Made by a program: the position numbers and the translations under genes
Shown: positions 1 through 7,602 of the stretch, one piece after another
How positions within the stretch are numbered: the first letter of the stretch is position 1
How the letters are laid out: the number at the start of each line of letters is the position of its first letter
Notes under the pieces: model-generated
Told to the model about the DNA's origin: nothing
Seen by the model: the letters and a program-made list of their open reading frames with translations, nothing else
The model's database searches: none
From: Maribacter flavus
GTDB lineage: Bacteria > Bacteroidota > Bacteroidia > Flavobacteriales > Flavobacteriaceae
Direction: 5' to 3'
Length of the DNA: 64,000 nt
NCBI RefSeq assembly: GCF_008386635.1
Contig: NZ_VUOE01000004.1
Span: 53,087 to 117,086, forward strand

Positions 1-974
1 CCTTCCTTTACGTGTTCGGCAAAGCAAAGGATATCGTTTCCTGCATTGAAGGCGAGCCATTCCAGCTCACCGGGCACGGGATAGATTTTTGAAACGGCAT
101 GCATGTTCAGGGCATCGGAGATGACAACGCCCTTAAAATGTAGTTCGCCCCGTAAAAAATCGGTACAGATTTCCCTCGAAATACTTGCGGGAGTATCCGA
201 GCCATTTGCCAAAGCCGGCAAGGACAAATGGCCCACCATTACGGCATCCACGCCTTCTGATATTATTTTTTGAAACGGATATAGTTCATTTTCCAAAAGC
301 TCCTTCTTCGATTTATCAATGACCGGAATCCCCAAATGTGAATCTACGGAGGTATCCCCGTGTCCCGGAAAATGTTTGATGCTTGTCAATACGCCAACAC
401 TTTCCGTTCCTTTTATGTAGGCCAATGCTTTTTGCGTTACTTGTTCCCGGTCATCTCCAAAAGACCGATACCCGATCACAGGGTTGTTGGGGTTGTTATT
501 GATATCCACTACCGGGGAAAGGTTCCAATGGATTCCGGCCGCCAAACAGTCCTGGGCAATCTTTTTCCCTACTTCATAAATAAGTTCCTCGTTTCCGGTA
601 AACGCCCCCAAAGTGATGGCGTAGGGATATTGAGGGGTATTTTCAACGCGCATCGCCAAGCCCCATTCCGCATCGATTGCAATAAAAAGGGGATATTTTG
701 ATGCTGACTGATATCTTTTTATGAGGGATTTTAAGGTATCAAAACTTTGCTCGTTTCGTAAGACCTCCTTTTTACCCTCAAAATTGGTAGCTGCGCTGGC
801 CCTTGAATGAAAAAAGCAGATTCCACCGACACCCTGATTCCTGATCAAATCTTCCAAGGCACGGATTTCTTCTTCCGTATCGTTGATAAACGCTGCGGGC
901 ATGAAAAATTGACCAATTTTTTCCACAGTACTTAAGGTGTTTTTGGCTTCGGTATAGTTAGGTAGCGACTTCAT
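1..974 (-). CDS. nagZ: GH3 beta-N-acetylhexosaminidase, NagZ-like (3' part missing)
   Basis: Cytoplasmic glycoside hydrolase family 3 enzyme expected to remove GlcNAc from imported muropeptides. The first 324 codons are visible; the gene runs off the left edge. The NagZ signature KHFPGHGD..DSH lies at about residues 200-213, with an upstream DAEWG motif (about 101) and a VVISDALNM motif (about 287) carrying the expected catalytic Asp. There is no signal peptide, so it should act in the cytosol, unlike the exported GH3 fusion at 51251. Its ATG lies one base after the stop of the AmpG-like permease, so the two are co-transcribed. The pairing of permease and NagZ supports muropeptide recycling. 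Family is certain; substrate is inferred. Confidence 0.88.
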   Translation of the reverse strand, partial: MKSLPNYTEAKNTLSTVEKIGQFFMPAAFINDTEEEIRALEDLIRNQGVGGICFFHSRASAATNFEGKKEVLRNEQSFDTLKSLIKRYQSASKYPLFIAIDAEWGLAMRVENTPQYPYAITLGAFTGNEELIYEVGKKIAQDCLAAGIHWNLSPVVDINNNPNNPVIGYRSFGDDREQVTQKALAYIKGTESVGVLTSIKHFPGHGDTSVDSHLGIPVIDKSKKELLENELYPFQKIISEGVDAVMVGHLSLPALANGSDTPASISREICTDFLRGELHFKGVVISDALNMHAVSKIYPVPGELEWLAFNAGNDILCFAEHVKE

Positions 975-975
975 A

Positions 976-2241
976 CTAGTTATCGGTTTTCTTACCGAAT
1001 TCAGGTGGGTAGGTGATGTATTTTAATAATATCAAAGCAGGCAAGGCCGCGATAACGACCCAAATAAAGAATCCGTCGTACCCCAACCACTGTTGCATAT
1101 ATCCGCTGATCATCCCAGGAAGCATCATGCCGAGTGCCATAAATCCTGTGGCAATGGCATAGTGGCTTGTCTTGGACCTGCCTTCGGCTATATAAATAAG
1201 ATACATGAGAAAAGCCGCAAAGCCGAAACCATACCCAAATTTCTCGAACATAACGGTGGCGGTTACTGGTATGACATGCGTGGTTTTGGTAATCGCCAAA
1301 AGGGCGTACAAAATATTCGGCAAGTTTAGGGAAAGCACCATGGGAAGCATCCATTTTTTGAGTCCGTCGCGGGAAATCAGGATACCGCCCAGAATACCCC
1401 CAATAGAAAGCATGATAACACCTGCCGTACCAAAAATGGTCCCTATAAGTTCCGTGGAATAGCCCAGCCCTCCTTTTTCCTGACTGTCCAGCATGAACGG
1501 TGCCGCCATTTTTACCAATTGCGATTCCCCTAGTCGGTACGTCAAAATGAACGCCAACGCGATTCCAATATTTTTCTTCTGAAAAAAGGATTTAAAAACT
1601 TCCAGGAAGCTTTTGGGTTTTTCGGTAACATTCGATGCTTCGGATTCATATTTTGGGGTCACAAAGAAATTGGAAATGGTGAGCAACAGCATGAGAACGG
1701 CCGCGGCGATCATGGTCATGCTCCAGGCCTTGGAATTGTCCCCGTATTTGTTTTCCAGAAATCCGGCCATAATAACGATCAGCCCTTCTCCTGTGACCAT
1801 CGCCAATCGATAAAAGGTACTTCGCATACCCACGAAGAAGGATTGCTTTTTTTCCGTTAGTCCCAGCATATAATACCCATCCGAAGCGATGTCGTTTGTG
1901 GCCGATGCAAAGGCCGCCATCCAAAAACAGGCGAGGGTTGTTATAAAAAACATATTGGTGGGGATGCTCAATCCTACGCCCAATAAGGCAATTGCGATGA
2001 GCAGCTGCATGGCCAAAAACCACTTTCGCTTGGTACTTTTGAGGTCTACCAAGGGACTCCAAAGGGGTTTTATTACCCAAGGTAAGTACAGCCAACTGGT
2101 ATACAGTCCAATGTCCGAATTGCTGACGCCCAACTGCTTGTACATGATGACCGAAACGGTCACCACCAACACATAGGGCAGGCCTTGCGTGAAATATAAA
2201 ATGGGCACCCAGCCCCATGCGCCCTTATCTTTTTCTGCCAT
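976..2241 (-). CDS. AmpG-like MFS permease
   Basis: A 421-residue polytopic membrane protein of the major facilitator superfamily with about 12 hydrophobic segments. The N-terminal FTQGLPY motif and the ASATNDIASDGYYM motif (about residues 112-125) match the AmpG group, which imports GlcNAc-anhydro-MurNAc muropeptides across the inner membrane. Its start overlaps the end of the GHL10 gene by 17 bp and its stop is one base before nagZ, so translation is probably coupled. Position between a wall-cleaving lipoprotein and NagZ supports a muropeptide or amino-sugar substrate, but the exact cargo cannot be read from sequence. Confidence 0.85.
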   Translation of the reverse strand: MAEKDKGAWGWVPILYFTQGLPYVLVVTVSVIMYKQLGVSNSDIGLYTSWLYLPWVIKPLWSPLVDLKSTKRKWFLAMQLLIAIALLGVGLSIPTNMFFITTLACFWMAAFASATNDIASDGYYMLGLTEKKQSFFVGMRSTFYRLAMVTGEGLIVIMAGFLENKYGDNSKAWSMTMIAAAVLMLLLTISNFFVTPKYESEASNVTEKPKSFLEVFKSFFQKKNIGIALAFILTYRLGESQLVKMAAPFMLDSQEKGGLGYSTELIGTIFGTAGVIMLSIGGILGGILISRDGLKKWMLPMVLSLNLPNILYALLAITKTTHVIPVTATVMFEKFGYGFGFAAFLMYLIYIAEGRSKTSHYAIATGFMALGMMLPGMISGYMQQWLGYDGFFIWVVIAALPALILLKYITYPPEFGKKTDN

Positions 2242-3757
2242 ACCCTGATATTTGTTTTAAATGTATGATTGTTGGTTGGGATTCCCGCCCATATCGGTCC
2301 AAAAAAGTAACCGCAATTCGCTTTCCTTTGAGAACCGACTTTGGTATTTGGACCTGATTTGATTCCGCCTCAATAAAAATCTTGTCAAGAAGTTTCTTGG
2401 CTTTTAATTCCGATGCCGTTCTTTTTCCCGATTTATATACAAGTGCATATTGAATTGCATCATTGTGCGCTATGGTCAATGTCAAAAAATCATCCGATTG
2501 TACCTTGCCGATAATGTCAATGTTTTCCGAAGGTTGTTTTTGCCCACCACTAATTTCTGGTGTAAGGGCCGGCCATTTGTAATACTTTTTTTTCAAATAG
2601 GAAACCACGTCCGGGTTATTATCCATTAGGGATTTTGCACTGAACAAAATATTGCCTGATATCTCCGGGGTCTGCCTCGCCAATTTGAACTGGTTGGGCA
2701 ATTCCTTTTTTTTCTCCCAGGCTTGGTCACTATTATTTCGGACTTTATAAGCCCCATTCCCAATATATACTTGAGTATTCGCACTGTTCTTGGCCCACCA
2801 ATCAACCAAGGTTTTATGGGAGGCCACAGAAAGGTCCAAACTCCAATAGATTTGCGGGGCTATGTAATCCAACCAGCCATTTTCCATCCATAGGAGCGGG
2901 TCGGCATAGAGGTTTTCATAGGTGGTCTGGCCCGCTTGTGTTTCGGAACCCCGTGGGTCTGTAGACTTATTTTTCCATACCCCAAACGGACTCACCCCAA
3001 AGGAAACCCATGGTTTTATTTCCTTGATCGTTGTGTAGCTTTTTTTAATAAGGCTGTCCACATTGCTTCTTCGCCAGTCTTCCAAAGACTGATTGGGTAA
3101 AGAGCAGTTGTAATACGTGATGCTATCGTTGAACACTTCGTCCTTGATGGTGTAGGGGTAAAAATAGTCGTCAAAATGTACCCCGTCAATAGCATACGAA
3201 CTGGTCAATTCTTTTATTATAGAGACAAATTTTTCCTGTACTTGGGGCAATCCGGGATTGTAGTAATATTTGGTTCCGTATTTGACCATCCAATCAGGAT
3301 TCGTATTATAATCGTGTTCAGGGCTTAGGATATCGGTATTCAAATCGAAGGTAGCCCGATACGGATTCAACCAAGCGTGGAATTCCAATCCACGGACATG
3401 CGCCTGTTCGATCATCCAAGGTAAGGGGTCTTCTTTCCACTTGAGGTTTTCCCCTTCCGTTCCGGTCAGAAATCTGGACCAAGGAGCATATTCCGAAGCG
3501 TAGAAAGCATCCCCGGCGGCACGGACTTGCACTATAACGGCATTGTAGTTGAGGTTTTGATAAAAATCCAGAATTTTTAGAAAATCCTCCTTTTGTTTTT
3601 CGAGCGTATCCAAGCCATTTTTAGGCCAGTCAATGTTCACCACCGTGGCTACCCAAACCCCTCTAAATTCCTTTTTTGGTTGTGGGATATTGGAGGTGAG
3701 GACACCGCATGAGCTGGTAAGTGTCAGAAGGAAAACAACAAATAGCTTTTTGGGCAT
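2225..3757 (-). CDS. GHL10-family (PF02638, DUF187) lipoprotein glycosyl hydrolase
   Basis: A 510-residue predicted lipoprotein with a signal peptide ending in LTSSC (Cys17). The core has the family's EFRGVWVATV motif (about 31-40), DGVHFDDYFYPY (about 191-202) and PQIYWS (about 301-306); a beta-rich C-terminal extension follows from about 400. Known relatives include E. coli DigH (YddW), which cleaves peptidoglycan glycan strands lacking stem peptides. Sitting directly before an AmpG-like permease and NagZ, it probably feeds sugar fragments from the wall into that pathway. The start is only 9 bp from the hairpin that ends the nagB unit. No strong Shine-Dalgarno sequence is seen. Function is inferred from family plus context. 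Confidence 0.85.
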   Translation of the reverse strand: MPKKLFVVFLLTLTSSCGVLTSNIPQPKKEFRGVWVATVVNIDWPKNGLDTLEKQKEDFLKILDFYQNLNYNAVIVQVRAAGDAFYASEYAPWSRFLTGTEGENLKWKEDPLPWMIEQAHVRGLEFHAWLNPYRATFDLNTDILSPEHDYNTNPDWMVKYGTKYYYNPGLPQVQEKFVSIIKELTSSYAIDGVHFDDYFYPYTIKDEVFNDSITYYNCSLPNQSLEDWRRSNVDSLIKKSYTTIKEIKPWVSFGVSPFGVWKNKSTDPRGSETQAGQTTYENLYADPLLWMENGWLDYIAPQIYWSLDLSVASHKTLVDWWAKNSANTQVYIGNGAYKVRNNSDQAWEKKKELPNQFKLARQTPEISGNILFSAKSLMDNNPDVVSYLKKKYYKWPALTPEISGGQKQPSENIDIIGKVQSDDFLTLTIAHNDAIQYALVYKSGKRTASELKAKKLLDKIFIEAESNQVQIPKSVLKGKRIAVTFLDRYGRESQPTIIHLKQISGYGRKR

Positions 3758-3761
3758 GGGA

Positions 3762-3798
3762 AAATTAAAAAGGGCCTATCGAAAATAGGCCCTTTTTT
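3762..3798 (-). terminator. Hairpin terminator after nagB
   Basis: Perfect inverted repeat: arms 3767-3779 and 3785-3798 (core GGGCCTAT/ATAGGCCC flanked by A and T runs), 5-nt loop. It ends the nagB transcript on the minus strand. Because A and T runs flank both sides, it could act in either direction. The next gene starts 9 bp further on, leaving no room for a separate promoter between them. Confidence 0.85.
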
Positions 3799-3805
3799 AA
3801 GAGTA

Positions 3806-5731
3806 TTAAAATTTATGTCTCACAAAAGCTTCCATGGCTGCATAGGAGGACATGCCCAAAGCCTTGTACTTGTTGGCGGTATCTCTATTTCGTTCTTCGG
3901 CACGCATCCAGAATTCGCGGGAGTCGTCCCCTTGGAACATCACCCCATCCTTTTGGGACTGGTGGCAAAATATCGCATTTCGTTTTTTGAGGACCTGTCC
4001 CGGACTCATAGGAACGCACATTTCTATTTCGTTGATGTCCCATTCGTGCCAAGCGCCCCTGTACAGCCACAACCAACAGTCTTTTATGAAAGGTTCCGGT
4101 TTTAGTCGTTTTAAGGCTTCTAAAACGGCGTCCAGACAGACTTTGTGGGTGCCATGAGGGTCTGCCAAGTCCCCGGCAGCATATATTTGATGCGGTTTAA
4201 TCTGGCTTATGATATCTACCATTAAGTCTATATCCTCTTTAGAAAGATTGTTCTTTTTAATCGTTCCGGTTTCGTAGAAAGGCAGGTCCAAGAAATGGAC
4301 GTTGGCATCCTTTAGGCCCATGTATCGGGTGGCGGCATAGGATTCGGACCGCCTGATATCTCCTTTCAACCTACGTAATTCCGGGGAATCGATTTGGCTA
4401 TCCCGTTTGTTGTTGATTGAGTTGATGATTTTCTGAACTTTTTCAGAGGGGTTCAAGTTCATGGCGATTTCCGCGAATTTGCGGGCATCTGTATCGGATA
4501 CGGCAATGTTTCCGGATGTTTGGTAGACTACATGCACTTCGTGGCCTTGTTCCACCAATCTATCGAAAGTTCCCCCCATGGAAATGACGTCATCGTCTGG
4601 ATGCGGGCTAAAAATAATGACCCGTTTTTTGGCAGGTTCCGCCCGTTCCGGTCTGTAAGTGTCGTCCGCATTCGGTTTTCCGCCGGGCCATCCCGTGATG
4701 GTATGTTGTAGTTTGTTGAAGATCTGTATGTTGAGGTCATACGAATCCTCAATGGCGAGTAGATCGGCCATGCCGTTGTCGTTGTAATCCTTATCGGTGA
4801 GACTCAGAACGGTCTTGCCTGTCTCTTCGCAAAGCCAGATGATGGCCTTGGCCTTGAGTTCTTCCGTCCACTCGCAGGCATCTACCAGCCACGGGGTTTT
4901 GTTTTTTGTCAATTCCGAGGCTGCACCGGTATCCAGGATAAAGGTGCAGTTGGGATGGTTTTGTAGGTAGGTTGCCGGCACCTGCGAGGAAATTTCCCCT
5001 TCAATGGTTTTTTTGATGATTTCAGCCTTGTTTTCGCCCCAGCCCAAAAGCACGATCCGTTTGGCCTTGCGAACTGTGGCGATACCCATGGTGATGGCCT
5101 TCCTGGGAACGTTGGTTATTCCAAGAAACGCTGGTGCGGCGTCCACACGCGTGATGTGGTCCAAGGTGATCACCCTTGTCCCGGAATTATAATGGGAACC
5201 GGGTTCGTTGAAACCAATGTGTCCCGTTCTACCGATACCCAATAACTGAAAATCGAGTCCGCCGTAGTCCTTTATTTTCCGTTCGTAACCCAAACAATAG
5301 GCTACCGTATTCTCAGGGGCTACGGTACCGTCCGGAATGTGCACGTTTTCTGGGTCAATGTCGATATGGTTGAAGAGATGTTCGTGCATGAAGTAGTGAT
5401 AGCTCTGAATATTGCTTTTTTCCATGGGCAAATATTCGTCCAAATTGAAGGTGACTACATTTTGGAAGCTAAGACCTTCCTCTTTGTGCATTCGTACCAG
5501 TTCAGAATACACACGAATAGGAGAGGAGCCAGTGGCCAGCCCCAAAACACATGTTCTTCCCTGATTTTGTTTTTTTCGGATGAGTTCCGCAATCTCTTCC
5601 GCTACGCGAATGGACGCTTCATTGGAATCCGAAAAAATTACGTTGTGGATTTTTTCAAATCGGGTTTCCTCAAATTGTCCAATGGGTTGGTGGCTTATGT
5701 CCCTCTTTTTTTTGACCATGGTGGTTTTCAT
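3806..5731 (-). CDS. nagB: Glucosamine-6-phosphate deaminase fused to a PIG-L/LmbE deacetylase domain
   Basis: A 641-residue cytoplasmic protein in two parts. Residues about 25-300 are NagB, converting glucosamine-6-P to fructose-6-P and ammonia: LATGSSP (about 65-71), FNLDEY (Asp98, the general-base position) and GHIGFNEP (His171, Glu176). The E. coli Asp141 position is Thr169. Residues about 370-600 are a PIG-L zinc deacetylase domain: SPHPDDD (His377, Asp380) and DPHGTH (His526, His529). Ordinary NagB is about 260 residues, so this is a true fusion as seen in other Bacteroidota. No nagA is in the window, so the second domain may deacetylate GlcNAc-6-P; that is inference. It is led by a TATATTTG promoter and twin direct repeats. 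Confidence 0.9.
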   Translation of the reverse strand: MKTTMVKKKRDISHQPIGQFEETRFEKIHNVIFSDSNEASIRVAEEIAELIRKKQNQGRTCVLGLATGSSPIRVYSELVRMHKEEGLSFQNVVTFNLDEYLPMEKSNIQSYHYFMHEHLFNHIDIDPENVHIPDGTVAPENTVAYCLGYERKIKDYGGLDFQLLGIGRTGHIGFNEPGSHYNSGTRVITLDHITRVDAAPAFLGITNVPRKAITMGIATVRKAKRIVLLGWGENKAEIIKKTIEGEISSQVPATYLQNHPNCTFILDTGAASELTKNKTPWLVDACEWTEELKAKAIIWLCEETGKTVLSLTDKDYNDNGMADLLAIEDSYDLNIQIFNKLQHTITGWPGGKPNADDTYRPERAEPAKKRVIIFSPHPDDDVISMGGTFDRLVEQGHEVHVVYQTSGNIAVSDTDARKFAEIAMNLNPSEKVQKIINSINNKRDSQIDSPELRRLKGDIRRSESYAATRYMGLKDANVHFLDLPFYETGTIKKNNLSKEDIDLMVDIISQIKPHQIYAAGDLADPHGTHKVCLDAVLEALKRLKPEPFIKDCWLWLYRGAWHEWDINEIEMCVPMSPGQVLKKRNAIFCHQSQKDGVMFQGDDSREFWMRAEERNRDTANKYKALGMSSYAAMEAFVRHKF

Positions 5732-5763
5732 AGAAAATTGGAATTATACTTTTTAAATTCATG

Positions 5764-5771
5764 CAAATATA
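5764..5771 (-). promoter_or_regulatory. Probable -7 element for nagB
   Basis: Read on the minus strand this is TATATTTG, a perfect match to the Bacteroidota -7 consensus TAnnTTTG. It would start transcription about 25 bases before the nagB ATG. The -33 region falls on the first of the two direct repeats at 5789, so a repressor bound there should block polymerase. Confidence 0.6.
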
Positions 5772-5788
5772 GGCAATAAAAATATATT

Positions 5789-5827
5789 TTGCTGTTTTTT
5801 GCAATTTTAAATTGCTGTTTTTTGCAA
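5789..5827. promoter_or_regulatory. Twin 16-bp direct repeats, probable DeoR-regulator operator
   Basis: The 16-mer TTGCTGTTTTTTGCAA occurs exactly twice, at 5789-5804 and 5812-5827, 23 bp apart start to start (about two helical turns). Each copy has TTGC and GCAA ends, so each is itself a partial palindrome. They lie in the divergent region between nagB and the DeoR-family gene, overlapping the expected -33 region of nagB. Position and symmetry suggest the binding sites of the adjacent regulator; this is inferred. Confidence 0.6.
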
Positions 5828-5892
5828 TAATTAAGATTAAATTAATATTTTAGATACTATAACGGAATAAAACGGCATGTTTAAATTTTAGT

Positions 5893-5900
5893 TATCTTTG
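5893..5900 (+). promoter_or_regulatory. Probable -7 element for the DeoR-murQ operon
   Basis: TATCTTTG matches TAnnTTTG exactly, 27 bases before the regulator's ATG. A matching TTTG at -33 is not evident. Confidence 0.5.
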
Positions 5901-5927
5901 CCCCAATTTCTATTTATTTGAATACCT

Positions 5928-6677
5928 ATGTTAAAGGAAGAACGCCAACAAATCCTATTGAACGAAGTAGAATTGCACAATAGGATTCTATTGACGGATA
6001 TAGCAGAAAGCTTGGATGTTTCCATTGATACCATCCGTAGGGACGTTAAGGAACTGGATGCCGAGAACAAATTGAAGAAGGTTCATGGTGGTGCCATTTC
6101 CTTGGGTTTTACCAATAGTAATAGCAGGAATACAAACATCTATGCTCTGGAGGAAAAAGTAATCATCGCCCAAAAAGCCGTTACTTTGTTAAAGGACGGT
6201 GCTGTCATTTTTATCGATGGGGGTACCACTTGTATGGAGTTGGTACGGCTCATTCCGGATAATTTGAATTTGACCTGTTTTACCATCAGTCTACCGGTAG
6301 CCATGGAACTGTCCCACAAACCAAATGTAACGGTCATTTCCATTGGGGGACAGATTTCCAAGGAGGCCCAAATATCCATCGGTGCGAACGCCATTCATAA
6401 TCTTTCTGAAATTAGGGTCGACTATAGCTTTATAGGTACTGGATATGTGGATGCCGTGTATGGGCTTACGGAGTTTGATTGGGATATCGTACAAGTAAAA
6501 AAGGCGGTCATAAAGGCGGCAAAAAAAACGGTTTTATTGTCCATTTCGGAAAAGCTAAATTCGCAGCATCGGTATAAAACCTGTGATATCAATACCATTA
6601 ATACCATGATAACGGAGTTGGAACCGTCCGACCGAATGTTGGAGGTCTTCCGCAACTGTGACATACGCATCTTATAA
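5928..6677 (+). CDS. DeoR/GlpR-family transcriptional regulator
   Basis: A 249-residue cytoplasmic regulator. The N-terminal winged helix-turn-helix (about residues 1-58) has the DeoR pattern: ERQQILL, LDVSIDTIRRDVKEL, and VHGGA at the end. The remainder is the DeoR sensor domain, with the sugar-phosphate binding signature IDGGTTCMEL (about 95-104). Such regulators usually sense a phosphorylated sugar. It sits 8 bp before murQ and divergent from nagB, with twin direct repeats between them, so it very likely controls both arms, probably as a repressor relieved by an amino-sugar phosphate. The ligand cannot be read from sequence. Confidence 0.88.
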   Translation: MLKEERQQILLNEVELHNRILLTDIAESLDVSIDTIRRDVKELDAENKLKKVHGGAISLGFTNSNSRNTNIYALEEKVIIAQKAVTLLKDGAVIFIDGGTTCMELVRLIPDNLNLTCFTISLPVAMELSHKPNVTVISIGGQISKEAQISIGANAIHNLSEIRVDYSFIGTGYVDAVYGLTEFDWDIVQVKKAVIKAAKKTVLLSISEKLNSQHRYKTCDINTINTMITELEPSDRMLEVFRNCDIRIL

Positions 6678-6685
6678 GAAACTTT

Positions 6686-7495
6686 ATGGAATACAAAAAA
6701 ATTACGGAGTCCCCCTCCAATCATGATCATTTGGAACAATTGGATACGGTTTCCATCCTCCAAAAAATGAATGAAGAAGATAAGAAGGTTGCCGATGCGG
6801 TCGCCTTGGTAATCCCCCAGATTACTCAGTTGGTGGATGCCCTTGCCGAACGTTTCATACAAGGGGGACGTTTATTTTATATTGGTGCGGGAACCAGTGG
6901 CCGCTTGGGGATTTTGGATGCTTCCGAAATTCCTCCCACTTTTGGTATGCCCCATGAACGTGTTATTGGACTTATTGCAGGAGGTGATACGGCTATTCGA
7001 AAGGCGGTCGAGAATGCAGAGGATGATACCCAACAAGCTTGGCTGGACCTAAATGAACATACAATAAATGAAACCGACGTTGTAGTTGGTATTGCAGCTT
7101 CGGGCACTACACCTTACGTAATCGGTGGTCTTGAATCGGCACAAAAAAATAATATCCTCACGGCTTGTATCACTAACAATCCGGGTTCGCCTATTACAAA
7201 GGTTTCCGATATTCCTATTGCTGTGAACGTGGGTCCTGAATTCGTTACGGGAAGCACGCGCATGAAAAGTGGTACCTCCCAAAAGCTGGTGCTCAATATG
7301 ATCTCCACGGCACTGATGATAAAGATCGGACGTGTAAAGGGAAACAAAATGGTCAACATGCAACTCACTAATAACAAATTGGTGGATCGAGGAACGAGAT
7401 ATATTGTAGAGGGTCTTGGTGTAAGTTATGACGAGGCCGAGGCTTTGTTAAAAAAACACGGCTCCGTAAAAAAGGCCTTGGAGGCCGGTAAATAG
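6686..7495 (+). CDS. murQ: N-acetylmuramic acid 6-phosphate etherase
   Basis: A 269-residue cytoplasmic SIS-domain lyase that splits MurNAc-6-P into GlcNAc-6-P and D-lactate. Family hallmarks are present: TESPSN near the N-terminus, the phosphate-sugar loop GAGTSGRLG (about 69-77), DASEIPPTFG and GSTRMKSGTSQK. Length is a little below the usual 295-300 residues because the C-terminus is shorter. It follows the DeoR-family gene with an 8-bp gap. With NagZ, the AmpG-like permease and NagB across the divergent promoter it defines a MurNAc salvage route. The MurNAc kinase step is not in this operon; the kinase at 42108 is a candidate. Confidence 0.95.
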   Translation: MEYKKITESPSNHDHLEQLDTVSILQKMNEEDKKVADAVALVIPQITQLVDALAERFIQGGRLFYIGAGTSGRLGILDASEIPPTFGMPHERVIGLIAGGDTAIRKAVENAEDDTQQAWLDLNEHTINETDVVVGIAASGTTPYVIGGLESAQKNNILTACITNNPGSPITKVSDIPIAVNVGPEFVTGSTRMKSGTSQKLVLNMISTALMIKIGRVKGNKMVNMQLTNNKLVDRGTRYIVEGLGVSYDEAEALLKKHGSVKKALEAGK

Positions 7496-7602
7496 TAAAA
7501 GTGTTTGCTTTCCTGGATTTGAGAATTAAAAAATTCAAAACACTAAAACCAAAATGCCCAATGTCAAAATCCCAGTGAATAAATGGCTTACCCTAAAGGT
7601 TT

